40,575 nt of DNA, from NCBI RefSeq assembly GCF_000717175.1, contig NZ_JNYD01000040.1, positions 1-40,575 on the forward strand, given 5' to 3'. Under the pieces are notes generated by a model that was given only the letters and a program-made list of their open reading frames with translations, was not told the DNA's origin and searched no databases. Shown here one piece after another: positions 7,906 to 19,333 of the stretch. The DNA is from Pseudonocardia autotrophica. GTDB taxonomy: Bacteria > Actinomycetota > Actinomycetes > Mycobacteriales > Pseudonocardiaceae. The first letter of the stretch is position 1. The number at the start of each line of letters is the position of its first letter. Made by a program: the position numbers and the translations under genes.

Positions 7906-8279
7906 GCACGCCGGACCAGCCGGAGTCGCCCGCCGCCGCGTACCGCCGCATCGCGAGCGGGATCGACGAGGCGGTCGGCGCGGTCCGGCGGCAGGACGAG
8001 CTGCGCGCCACCCGCCTCGAACAGGCGCTGGCGAAGATCGACGCGCGCATGCGGCGGGTGGGCGAGCGCGCCGCCCTGACCCGCTTCTCGGTGGAGCTGC
8101 ACTGGGAGTCGGCACTGGAGGCGCTGTGGGCGGAGCCGTGGATGACGGTCCGCCCCTTCCCCCGCCCCGACCCCGACGCCGAGCCCGCCCGGCTCGAGGG
8201 CTACGAGCGCGAGGTCGACCGCACCTACACCGAGCTCATGGACCTGGTCGCCCGCCGCCGCTTCGGCTTCCGCCGCTGA
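7902..8279 (+). CDS. Helical protein co-translated with the FtsK-like ATPase
   Basis: The ATG at 7902 overlaps the ATPase stop (ATGA). The 125-residue product has a long N-terminal helix (residues 8-55, likely coiled coil), a W-rich patch (HWESALEALWAEPWMTV, residues 67-83) and a short C-terminal helix ending FGFRR. I do not recognise a family. The overlap makes a functional link to the ATPase very likely, perhaps as a subunit or adaptor. An array of AT-rich palindromes begins 6 nt after the stop. Confidence 0.65.
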   Translation: MSTPDQPESPAAAYRRIASGIDEAVGAVRRQDELRATRLEQALAKIDARMRRVGERAALTRFSVELHWESALEALWAEPWMTVRPFPRPDPDAEPARLEGYEREVDRTYTELMDLVARRRFGFRR

Positions 8280-8284
8280 GGAAT

Positions 8285-8389
8285 CGCACTATGGAACCAT
8301 AATCCGCTGATGGCGGGTGATTGTGCGCATTATGGTTCCATAATGCGCTCAGAGGGGCGTAGACGTCGCCTTATGGAACCATAATGCGC
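8285..8389. repeat. Palindrome array A: three copies at 41-bp spacing
   Basis: Three palindromes lie at 8285-8307, 8325-8348 and 8369-8389. The central copy is a perfect inverted repeat with 11-bp arms (GCGCATTATGG/CCATAATGCGC) around TT. Centres fall at 8295, 8336 and 8377, exactly 41 bp apart, with central dinucleotides AA, TT, AA. Spacers are unrelated to one another. A decayed copy may lie at 8440-8461 (AGTATGGCCCCACGATGC). The repeats are AT-rich against a GC-rich background. There are no cas genes and the repeats are palindromic throughout, so this is not a CRISPR. A protein-binding or REP-like role is inferred. Confidence 0.8.
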
Positions 8390-8549
8390 TCTGCCGAATG
8401 CATGCGTTATCGAGGTATAGTGATCGGCGGGCGACCTACGCACAGTATGGCCCCACGATGCAAGCCGGTGTTGAAACCTGTGGACCGGCAGGTGGCCTTG
8501 TGGATCGGTGGCGGCGGTCGGAACCGAGAAACCGCGGTCGTGATTTCGC

Positions 8550-9440
8550 ATGAGCGAGGCTGTCGTCATGCAAAGGACACAACGCGCCGGGATCGCGCAC
8601 CTCGAGGTCTTCCGTGGGTCGGAGGCCGTCGGGGCAGGCTTCCTCGCCAAGTCGGACCTCCGAGGTGATCGAGTTGTCCGGCTGTTCCGCGACGTCTACA
8701 CCTGGGCCGAGACTTCGATCACCCACGAACTACGAGCGAGGGCCGCTGCGCTTGCGCTCCCGCCCGGCGCCGTCGTCACCGGAAGGTCCGCCGCCACGGT
8801 TCGAGGAGCGCCGGTGTGCTGGACGGACGATCCGGTCCATGTGGTCGCGCCACTCGAGCTTCGGATTGGCCGACGCAGCGGTGTCCTGCTGAGGCGTACC
8901 GCGCTCCGGCCGGACGAGTACGGCCCGTGGGGGGACGGTCTGATCGCATCGCCGTTGCGCATGGCTCTCGACCTGCTGCTCGGACGCCCGCTGCCCGACT
9001 CCGTCGCGGACCTCGATCAAGTGCTCAAGGCCGGCCTGATCGACAGGCACCTCCTCACGGCGTCACTTCGCTCGAGGCGGGACAACGGCATCGTCGTGGC
9101 ACGGCAGGCCGAGCAGCTTGCGACCGGGATCGCCGACTCCATCCCCGAATCGCAGGTCCGTGTGCATCTCGTCCTGGCCGGGCTCGACCCCGTGGCACAG
9201 CACTGGATCGAGGTCGACGGCGAGCAGGTCGCGCAGGTGGACTTCGCCTTCCCCGCTCGGAAAGTCGCCGTCGAGTACGACGGCGGCTGGCGGAACAACG
9301 AGATGTGGGCGCTGAACCATGACCGGACACGCCTCAACCGGATCCAGGCGGCCGGATGGGACGTCGTGTTCGTCACGGCGGCGCTTCTGCGACAGCCGCG
9401 CAAGATGATTGCCGAGGTCCGCGGTGCGTTGGCCCGGTGA
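8550..9440 (+). CDS. AbiEi-like N-terminus fused to DUF559/Vsr-like endonuclease domain
   Basis: The first part (GAGFLAKSDLRGDRVVRLFRDVYTW... VVTGRSAATVRG) resembles the AbiEi antitoxin-type winged helix module. The last 90 residues match a PD-(D/E)XK nuclease of the DUF559/Vsr type: ESQVRVHLVLAGL, VDFAFPARKVAVEYDGGW (acidic pair and Lys of the active site), then HDRTRLNRIQAAGWDVVFV. Such proteins are common in actinobacteria, usually alone, with no tested function known to me; they may act in defence or repair. The ATG at 8550 has no ribosome binding site, whereas the in-frame ATG at 8568 has GAGG about 10 nt upstream, so either could be the start. The gene is bracketed by palindrome arrays A and B and looks somewhat less GC-rich than its neighbours. 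Confidence 0.75.
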   Translation: MSEAVVMQRTQRAGIAHLEVFRGSEAVGAGFLAKSDLRGDRVVRLFRDVYTWAETSITHELRARAAALALPPGAVVTGRSAATVRGAPVCWTDDPVHVVAPLELRIGRRSGVLLRRTALRPDEYGPWGDGLIASPLRMALDLLLGRPLPDSVADLDQVLKAGLIDRHLLTASLRSRRDNGIVVARQAEQLATGIADSIPESQVRVHLVLAGLDPVAQHWIEVDGEQVAQVDFAFPARKVAVEYDGGWRNNEMWALNHDRTRLNRIQAAGWDVVFVTAALLRQPRKMIAEVRGALAR

Positions 9441-9442
9441 GT

Positions 9443-9588
9443 CGCACTGTGGAACCACAGCGCGAAGAAGGCCGCGGCTCAGTCCTCGTTATGGAACCAT
9501 GAAGCGCCAAGAAGTGAGGAGCTGGCAGCATTATGGTTCCGTAACGCGTTCCAGAACCACTCCTGGATGCGTTATGGAACCATAATGC
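9443..9588. repeat. Palindrome array B: four copies at 41-42-bp spacing
   Basis: Copies lie at 9443-9464 (variant arms CTGTGG/CCACAG with compensating changes), 9487-9507, 9528-9548 and 9569-9588. Centres at 9453, 9495, 9537 and 9578 are 42, 42 and 41 bp apart. Central dinucleotides are AA, AA, TT, AA. The first copy keeps its pairing although two positions per arm differ from the consensus, which suggests the symmetry is selected. The array fills the space between the convergent endonuclease and DUF6104 genes and begins 3 nt after the endonuclease stop. Confidence 0.8.
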
Positions 9589-9591
9589 GGT

Positions 9592-9765
9592 TCAGTCGTC
9601 CTCGTCGTCGCGGGCGAGGAAGGTGGCGAGGCGTTCGACCGCGTCCTCGTAGGCGGGGTGGGAGTCGACGAAGGCCCGGAGGCGGGCGGCCAGCCACTCG
9701 ACGCTGACCGCCTCGTCCCCGCGGCGTTCGACCAGTTCCTCGATGCCCCGGTCGGTGAAGTACAC
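9592..9765 (-). CDS. DUF6104 family small protein following kgd
   Basis: Reading leftward from the GTG at 9765 gives a 57-residue protein beginning MYFTDRGIEELVERRGDEA and ending in a run of acidic residues (ARDDEDD). The FTDRGIEEL...RRGDE...WLA.RL..FVD pattern matches the actinobacterial DUF6104 family as I remember it, a family commonly found beside the Kgd gene. The start lies 7 nt after the kgd stop, and the sequence AGGGAA overlapping that stop serves as ribosome binding site. Function is unknown; the conserved pairing suggests a link to 2-oxoglutarate metabolism. It is too short for most gene callers. Confidence 0.8.
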   Translation of the reverse strand: MYFTDRGIEELVERRGDEAVSVEWLAARLRAFVDSHPAYEDAVERLATFLARDDEDD

Positions 9766-9772
9766 CGGTTCC

Positions 9773-13618
<3,846 letters not shown>

Positions 13619-13757
13619 GCGCTCTCAACCGCCTTGGTTCGCTTGAAGCTTCTCGATCGCCGATGACCGCCCTCCCAGGGTAGTCCTCCCCGGGACGGAG
13701 CCGGTATGTGCTCGGTCGCGTTGTGACCTCCGTCCGGCGGGTGCCCGTCGGGCCGGG

Positions 13758-14579
13758 TCAGAAAACCGGGAGGGCCCCGATCGCGGGCACCACGGCGGTG
13801 CGCACGGAGGTCTCCGCGATCACGGTGCCCTCCACCAGGCCGCACGTGGAGTCGCGCCGCAGCGTGTCCCGCTCGCCGGCGTACTGCCCGTCGACTGGGT
13901 CGACGAGGAGCTCGGTGCGGGTGGGCCCGGCGTCGTGCACCAGCGCGAGGCAGAGGTTGCCGTCCAGGTCCTTGACCTCGTCGACGAGCGAGACGGCCGG
14001 GAGCTCGAGCAGGGCGGCGTAGAGCGGTGCGCGCAGGTCGGCCGGGACCGAGCAGGTCCGCAGGGCGTCGACGGCGCTGCGGAACGGGCCGGTGTAGGTG
14101 CGCCCCTGCGGCGCGTCGGCCAGCAGCCGGGCGAGCAGCTCACCGGGCTCGCGGGGCAGCAGGGCCAGGAACTCGGGGGTGGGCGTGGCCCAGTTCCCCG
14201 CGGGCCGGTGCGGGGCCGAGTCGTGCAGTTCGGCGTAGAAGTCGCCGTACTTCGCGCGGAAGCGGCCGGTGGGCCAGGCGTCCCGCAGGTCGAACCCGGC
14301 GTCGTCCGCCGCCTCGCCGGAGCCCGCGAGCCAGGTGACGCGGCCGGTGAGCTCGCGGTCGAGCAGCCAGTCCGCGTCCTGCACCGCGGGCGTCCACTGC
14401 TGGAGCAGGTGCTCGGACAGGTGCACGTGCACCGGCTCCGCCGGGTCGGGGCCCATGAAGGTGCCCATCCACCACGCGTGCGTCGCGATGTACCGGTACT
14501 GCTCCGGTTCCATCGGCTCGTCGGACGTGCGCACGGGAAGGTCGGGCACCACGCAGCTCCCGGGGGTCGGCAGGTTCAC
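13758..14579 (-). CDS. CU044_5270-like protein without membrane anchor
   Basis: The 273-residue product contains a C-terminal pattern typical of actinobacterial CU044_5270 family proteins: LPREPGELLARLLADAP, then LPAVSLVDEVKDLDGN, GPTRTELLVDPVDGQ and a closing RTAVV. Those proteins usually have an N-terminal zinc-finger or membrane segment and sit beside an ECF sigma factor gene, acting like anti-sigma or signal proteins. Here the N-terminus lacks any hydrophobic helix and no sigma factor gene is nearby, so this may be a soluble or shortened member. The start GTG at 14579 is the first available; an overlapping ATG in another frame is not supported by homology. Function unknown. Confidence 0.55.
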   Translation of the reverse strand: MNLPTPGSCVVPDLPVRTSDEPMEPEQYRYIATHAWWMGTFMGPDPAEPVHVHLSEHLLQQWTPAVQDADWLLDRELTGRVTWLAGSGEAADDAGFDLRDAWPTGRFRAKYGDFYAELHDSAPHRPAGNWATPTPEFLALLPREPGELLARLLADAPQGRTYTGPFRSAVDALRTCSVPADLRAPLYAALLELPAVSLVDEVKDLDGNLCLALVHDAGPTRTELLVDPVDGQYAGERDTLRRDSTCGLVEGTVIAETSVRTAVVPAIGALPVF

Positions 14580-14679
14580 CCGGCATTGTGGAACGGGCCC
14601 GACACGGCCCGTGACGCCACCCCCGGTTCGCGTGACCGTGCGCTGCTCAGCGCCGATGTCCGCTCCGCTCAGCCCCGGG

Positions 14680-15711
14680 TCACGGCAGCCACTCGCGCAC
14701 CTGTCCGAGGACCTTGGGGGCGTCGTTGGTGACCGGGTTGACCTGGAGGTGGGTGACGCCGACCTCGTGCAGCGCGGCGATCCGCTCCTTGACGAACGAG
14801 GGCGGCCCGATGAGCGTCGACTTCTCGATGAACTCGTCGGGCAGCGCGGCCGCGGCCTCCTCCTTGCGCCCGTCGAGGTACAGGTCCTGCACCGTCCGTG
14901 CGGCGTCCGCCCAGCCCTGGCGCTGCATCACGGTGTTGTAGAAGTTCTTGCCGCGCGCGCCCATCCCGCCGACGTAGAGCGCGAACATCGCCCGCGCCGC
15001 CTGCCGGGCCGGCTCCCACATCTCCTCCTCGATCGCGAGGAAGCCGCCGCCCGTCATCTGCAGCGGGCCGAGCTCGGGGGCCCGCTTGGCCAGGCCGGCG
15101 GCCAGCGGCGCGCCGAAGGCCTCCTGCATCCGCTCGGGGACGACGGCGTGCGGCAGCCAGCCCTGCGCGAGCTCGGCCGTCATCTCGACGTTCTTGTCGC
15201 CGAGCGCCGCGATCCAGATCGGGATGTCCGCCCGCTGCGGATGGTTGATCAGCTTCAACGGCTTGCCGAGCCCGGTGCCGCGGCCCTCCGGGACCGGGAT
15301 CGTGTAGATGCCCTCGTGCTGGATGCGCTCGCGCCGCCAGACGGCCCGGCAGATCTCGATGACCTCACGGGTGCGCCCGATCGGCTTGTCGAACGGGACG
15401 CCGTGGAAGCCCTCGATCACCTGCGGCCCGGACGTGCCGAGACCCAGGATCGCCCGGCCCCCTGACAGCGCGTCGAGGCCCGCGGCCGTCATCGCCGTGA
15501 GGGTGGGGGTCCGGCTGTAGATCGGCAGGATCCCCGACCCGATCTCGATCCGCTCGGTGCGCGCGGCGAGGTAGCCCATGAGGGACACGGCGTCGTAGCT
15601 GTAGGCCTCGGCGACCCACACGACGTCGAGCCCGGCCTTCTCGAGCTCGACGATGCGTGTGGCGCCCGCCACCGGGTCGTCGCTGTACGGCAGCTGGGTC
15701 GAGAGCTTCAT
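14680..15711 (-). CDS. LLM-class (F420-dependent type) flavin oxidoreductase
   Basis: The 343-residue protein has the luciferase-like TIM barrel: MKLSTQLPYSDDP start, AGLDVVWVAEAYSYDAVSLMGYLAARTERIEIGSGILPIYSR, GRAILGLGTSGPQVIEGFHG, and a closing THLQVNPV strand. The LGLGTSGPQV segment is the cofactor-binding loop seen in F420-dependent members such as Fgd-like and MSMEG LLM proteins. The substrate is unknown. The upstream acyl-CoA ligase on the same strand suggests lipid, sterol or aromatic acid metabolism. The ATG at 15711 was chosen because it gives the canonical N-terminus. A 17-bp palindrome overlaps the first base of this start codon, so transcription is probably controlled there. Confidence 0.85.
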   Translation of the reverse strand: MKLSTQLPYSDDPVAGATRIVELEKAGLDVVWVAEAYSYDAVSLMGYLAARTERIEIGSGILPIYSRTPTLTAMTAAGLDALSGGRAILGLGTSGPQVIEGFHGVPFDKPIGRTREVIEICRAVWRRERIQHEGIYTIPVPEGRGTGLGKPLKLINHPQRADIPIWIAALGDKNVEMTAELAQGWLPHAVVPERMQEAFGAPLAAGLAKRAPELGPLQMTGGGFLAIEEEMWEPARQAARAMFALYVGGMGARGKNFYNTVMQRQGWADAARTVQDLYLDGRKEEAAAALPDEFIEKSTLIGPPSFVKERIAALHEVGVTHLQVNPVTNDAPKVLGQVREWLP

Positions 15712-15727
15712 GACAGTGAGACTGTCA
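15711..15727. promoter_or_regulatory. 17-bp palindromic operator at the oxidoreductase start
   Basis: TGACAGTGAGACTGTCA is a perfect inverted repeat with 7-bp arms and a 3-bp GAG centre. It lies directly upstream of, and touches, the start codon of the LLM oxidoreductase. Size and symmetry suit a TetR- or GntR-type dimer. The regulator is not in the window. Confidence 0.6.
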
Positions 15728-15785
15728 CGTTCGGACCGTGAACACCATCGGCGGGGGACGTCGAGGTGGCGGCGAGTCCGTCGGC

Positions 15786-17354
15786 CTAGACGGTCCGGCG
15801 CTCCCGCCCCGCCCAGAAGGGGGCCCGCAGGTCCTTCTTGAGGATCTTGCCGGTGGGGTTGCGGGGCAGTTCGGCCACCACGTCCATGCCCTTGGGGCAC
15901 TTGTACGAGGCCAGGTGCGCGCGGCAGTGCGCGAGCACGGCGGCCTCGTCGAGCTCGGCGCCGTCGGCCGGCACGACGATCGCGCGGGGCACCTCGCCCC
16001 ACCGCTCGTCCGGCACGCCGATCACCGCCACGTCGGCGATCCCGGGGTACTCGGCGAGCACGCGCTCGATCTCGGCCGGGTACACGTTCTCCCCGCCGCT
16101 GACGATCATGTCCTTGACCCGGTCGGTCACGTAGACGTAGCCGTCGGTGTCGAGGTGGCCGCCGTCGCCGGAGCGCAGCCAGCCGTCCGGGGTGATCGCG
16201 GCGGCGGTGGCCTCGGGCCGGCGCCAGTACCCGGCCATGAGCTGCGCGGTCCGCACCCAGATCTCGCCCGGCTCGCCGGTCGGCACCGGCTCGCCCGTCG
16301 CGGGGTCCCGGACCTCGATCTCGACGCCGTGGATCGGCGTCCCGGCCGAGACCAGCCGGTGTGCGACGGCCGGGTCCTCGTGGTCGGCGGCGGGCAGCGC
16401 GGTGACCACGCCGCACGCCTCCGTCATCCCGTAGACCTGGTGCATCCGCCCCGGGAACAGCGGCAGGCACGCCCGCATCACGGGGAGCGGCATCGGCGAG
16501 GCGCCGTAGGAGAGGACCTTGATCGCGGAGAGGTCGCGGGCCTCGACCCCGGGCACCTTCGTGACCGCCGCCAGCAGCGCGGGCACCAGGAAGGTGTGCG
16601 TGATCCGCTCGGTCTCCAGCTGCTCGACGACCGCGGCCGGGTCGGGCACGCGCAGCATCACCATCCGCGCGCCGAAGTGGACCGCGAGCAGGGCGTAGCT
16701 GGTGCCGCCGACGTGGAACAGCGGCATCGCCACCTGGACGACGGCGTCGTGGTCCACCTCGAAGCTCTCCGCCACGTTGGTCGAGTGCGCCAGCATCGCC
16801 CGGTGGGTGAGCATCACGCCCTTGGGGAAGCCGGTCGTGCCCGAGGTGTAGAGCTGGACGAAACAGGCGTCCGGATCGGCCTCGGCCGGGCCGTCGTCCG
16901 GCTCGTGCGCGGCCAGCCAGGCCTCGTACTCGTCGTCCGGCCCGCCGACCCGGACCAGCCGGCGCAGCGCCGGCGCCTTGTCCCGCAGGGCCTCGGCCGC
17001 CTGCGCGAACTCTGGCCCGACGAGCAGGAGCACCGCGCCGGAGTCGTTGAGCACGTAGACGATCTCGGGCGGGGCCAGCCGGAAGTTGACGACTGCGTTG
17101 GCCGCGCCGATCCGCGCGCAGGCCAGCGTCAGCTCCAGGCAGGAGGGGTGGTTGAGGTCGAGCACGGACACCCGGTCGCCGGGCCCGACGCCCTCGGCCC
17201 GCAGCGCCGCGGCCAGCCGGCGGACCCGCTCGTCGAGCTCGGCCCACGTGCGGCGCACGCCGGCGAACCGCAGCGCCTCGGCGGCGGGACGCTCGGCGGC
17301 CCAGCGTCCCAGCAGGCCGGACACGTCGGCGGGGCGGTCGGGGGACAGCGTCAT
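15786..17354 (-). CDS. Acyl-CoA synthetase (FadD/AMP-binding family)
   Basis: The 522-residue enzyme contains the full set of ANL adenylation motifs: P-loop YTSGTTGFPKGVM, YGMTEACG, the hinge/ATP site GWLRSGDGGHLDTDGYVYVTDRVKD, GGENVYPAEIE and the catalytic lysine in NPTGKILKKDLR. It should activate a carboxylic acid to its CoA thioester; chain length cannot be read with confidence. The in-frame ORF extends 15 codons further, but the ATG at 17354 has GAGGGA six bases upstream and is the better start. The downstream LLM oxidoreductase follows after 74 nt containing an operator, so the two may be only partly co-expressed. A -10-like TAGAGT on the minus strand lies at 17398-17403. Confidence 0.9.
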   Translation of the reverse strand: MTLSPDRPADVSGLLGRWAAERPAAEALRFAGVRRTWAELDERVRRLAAALRAEGVGPGDRVSVLDLNHPSCLELTLACARIGAANAVVNFRLAPPEIVYVLNDSGAVLLLVGPEFAQAAEALRDKAPALRRLVRVGGPDDEYEAWLAAHEPDDGPAEADPDACFVQLYTSGTTGFPKGVMLTHRAMLAHSTNVAESFEVDHDAVVQVAMPLFHVGGTSYALLAVHFGARMVMLRVPDPAAVVEQLETERITHTFLVPALLAAVTKVPGVEARDLSAIKVLSYGASPMPLPVMRACLPLFPGRMHQVYGMTEACGVVTALPAADHEDPAVAHRLVSAGTPIHGVEIEVRDPATGEPVPTGEPGEIWVRTAQLMAGYWRRPEATAAAITPDGWLRSGDGGHLDTDGYVYVTDRVKDMIVSGGENVYPAEIERVLAEYPGIADVAVIGVPDERWGEVPRAIVVPADGAELDEAAVLAHCRAHLASYKCPKGMDVVAELPRNPTGKILKKDLRAPFWAGRERRTV

Positions 17355-17497
17355 CGGTGCTCCCTCGTCGGGCGTGAGGTGGATCACGGCGGGCGCCACT
17401 CTAGCGTCGGGGAGAACCGGAATCGAGGGACGAACCTCGCCGGCCCACCCGCGGGCCCGGGGCGCGCGGAACGGGGGCAGGATGGGGCCCGGCGAGC

Positions 17498-18418
17498 GTG
17501 AGGAGAGGTGTGGGACGCGAACCCGACGGCAGCGGCCGGATCGAGGTGTCCGGCCTGGCCAAGCGGTTCGGCACGGTCGAGGCCGTGCGCGGGCTGTCGT
17601 TCACGGTCGAGCCGGGTGCGGTGACCGGCTTCCTGGGGCCCAACGGCTCCGGCAAGACGACGACGCTGCGCGCGATCCTCGGCCTGGTCGCACCGACCGC
17701 GGGATCGACGCTGGTCGAGGGCGCCCCCTACCCGGAGCTGACCGCGCCCGGGCGGGTCGTCGGCGCCGTGCTGGAGGCCCAGGGCGCCCACCCCGCCCGC
17801 ACCGCCCGTCGGCACCTGCAGGTCTGCGCCTCGGCGATCGGCGTGGCGGAGGAGCGGGTCGACGAGGTGCTCGCGCTCGTCGGGCTCGCCGACGCCGCCG
17901 ACCGGGCCGCCGGCGGCTACTCGCTCGGCATGGCCCAGCGGCTCGCCCTCGCGGTCGCGCTGCTCGGCGACCCGCGGATCCTGGTGCTCGACGAGCCGGG
18001 CAACGGCCTCGACCCGCAGGGCATCGCCTGGCTGCGGGAGTTCCTGCGCGGCTTCGCGCGCTCCGGGCGGACCGTGCTCGTGTCCAGCCACCAGCTCGCG
18101 GAGATCGCGCAGACCGCGGACCGGCTCGTCGTGATCTCGGCGGGGGCGTGTGTCTACCAGGGGGCGGCCGACGGGCTGCACGGCCGGCCCGCCGTCCGAG
18201 TCCGCTGCTCCGACCCCGTCCGGCTCGCCGAGGCGCTCGCCGCCCGGGGCGTGCTGGAGATCGACCACGTCGCCGACGGCGGGCTCGCCGTCGCGGCCGA
18301 CGCGGTGCTCGTCGGCGACACCGCGCTCGCCGCGGGGGTGGCCGTCTACGGGCTGGTCGAGGAGCGCGCGGACCTCGAGGCGATGTTCCTGCGGCTGACC
18401 GGCGGGGGTGTGGCGTGA
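17498..18418 (+). CDS. ABC transporter ATP-binding protein (ABC-2 type)
   Basis: The protein has Walker A GPNGSGKTT, a signature YSLGMAQRLALA (variant of LSGGQ), Walker B ILVLDEPGNGLD and the switch histidine in SSHQLAEI. This is the DrrA/CcmA-like exporter class. The C-terminal 80 residues form the short accessory domain usual in that class. The GTG at 17498 gives 306 residues; the in-frame GTG at 17510 is a possible alternative start, but AGGAGAG lies too close to it to decide. The stop overlaps the permease start (GTGA), so the two are coupled. The gene is divergent from the acyl-CoA ligase gene. The substrate is unknown. Confidence 0.9.
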   Translation: MRRGVGREPDGSGRIEVSGLAKRFGTVEAVRGLSFTVEPGAVTGFLGPNGSGKTTTLRAILGLVAPTAGSTLVEGAPYPELTAPGRVVGAVLEAQGAHPARTARRHLQVCASAIGVAEERVDEVLALVGLADAADRAAGGYSLGMAQRLALAVALLGDPRILVLDEPGNGLDPQGIAWLREFLRGFARSGRTVLVSSHQLAEIAQTADRLVVISAGACVYQGAADGLHGRPAVRVRCSDPVRLAEALAARGVLEIDHVADGGLAVAADAVLVGDTALAAGVAVYGLVEERADLEAMFLRLTGGGVA

Positions 18419-19266
18419 CGACCGACCTGCTCCCCACCGCGGGCGTCCTGCGGGCCGAGGCGCTCAAGGCGTTGTCCGTGCGCACCTGGTGGGCGCTCGC
18501 GATCCCGGTGGCCCTGCTCGCGGTGATGGTCAACCTGTTCGGCGGGCTGTTCAGCTCGGCCGTCGCCGGCGTCGGCGACGGTCTTCCCGGGATCCTGCTC
18601 GCCTCGCTGGCCTACGCGCTGTCGCTGACCACTGTGTTCGCGGCGCTGCACGGCGTCGTGCTGGCCACCTCGGAGTTCCGGCACCGCACCGTGAGCACCA
18701 CCTACCTGCTGGCCGGGCGGGTGCCGACGTTGCTGGCCAAGTCGGCGGTGGCGGCCGGTGCCGGGGCGGCGTACGCCCTGCTCGCGATCGTGCTCGGGCT
18801 GCTCGCCGGCCTGCTGGGCCAGGGCGCCGCGCCGCTGCCGTCGGTCGGCGGGATCCTGGCGCTGAGCGGGATCGGGATCCTGGTGAGTGCGCTCTGGGCG
18901 GTGCTCGGTGTCGCGCTCGGGACGCTGGTCGTCAACCAGGCCGGGGCCGTCGTCGCGCTGCTCGTCTACGTGCTGGCGGTGGAGAACCTCGTCTCGCTGA
19001 TCCTGCGCTCGGGCACGCAGGAGGGCAGCGCGCCGACGGCGGTCGCCCGGCTCACCTCGTTCCTGCCCGCCAACGCGGGGGACGTCGCGCTCTACGACCT
19101 GCCCGCCCAGGAGCTCGGCGGCCGGTTCGCGTCCTCGATCGTCGAGGGGCTGGCGGGCGTCGCCGGACCCCCGCCGGCGTGGGGCGCCCTGCTCGTGCTC
19201 GTCGTGTGGGCCGGGGCCGGGGTGGCCGTGGCGTGGGTCGTCGGCGGCCGCCGGGACGTGACCTGA
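18415..19266 (+). CDS. ABC-2 type permease
   Basis: The GTG at 18415 overlaps the ATPase stop by four bases. The 283-residue product has about six membrane helices, starting with LRAEALKALSVRTWWALAIPV and an EFRHRTVSTTYLLAGR cytoplasmic loop that contains the conserved EF...T coupling region of ABC-2 permeases. It ends with a membrane helix and the basic tail GGRRDVT. Together with the ATPase it should form a two-subunit exporter. No substrate can be named. Confidence 0.85.
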   Translation: MTTDLLPTAGVLRAEALKALSVRTWWALAIPVALLAVMVNLFGGLFSSAVAGVGDGLPGILLASLAYALSLTTVFAALHGVVLATSEFRHRTVSTTYLLAGRVPTLLAKSAVAAGAGAAYALLAIVLGLLAGLLGQGAAPLPSVGGILALSGIGILVSALWAVLGVALGTLVVNQAGAVVALLVYVLAVENLVSLILRSGTQEGSAPTAVARLTSFLPANAGDVALYDLPAQELGGRFASSIVEGLAGVAGPPPAWGALLVLVVWAGAGVAVAWVVGGRRDVT

Positions 19267-19321
19267 GACGGCTGTGACCAGCCCGGACGTCGTCGGGCGG
19301 CGGACTGTCGGACCGGCGTCC

Positions 19322-19327
19322 TAACCT
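19322..19327 (+). promoter_or_regulatory. -10 box TAACCT placed for a leaderless transcript
   Basis: TAACCT ends six bases before the GTG at 19334, with no Shine-Dalgarno between. Transcription would start at or beside the start codon of the fused ABC exporter. Confidence 0.4.
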
Positions 19328-19333
19328 GGATCC

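Noticed and set aside
8285..8461. Possible CRISPR array
   Set aside because: Repeats are short, palindromic over their whole length, vary between copies and change orientation; spacers are about 17-20 bp and no cas gene is present.
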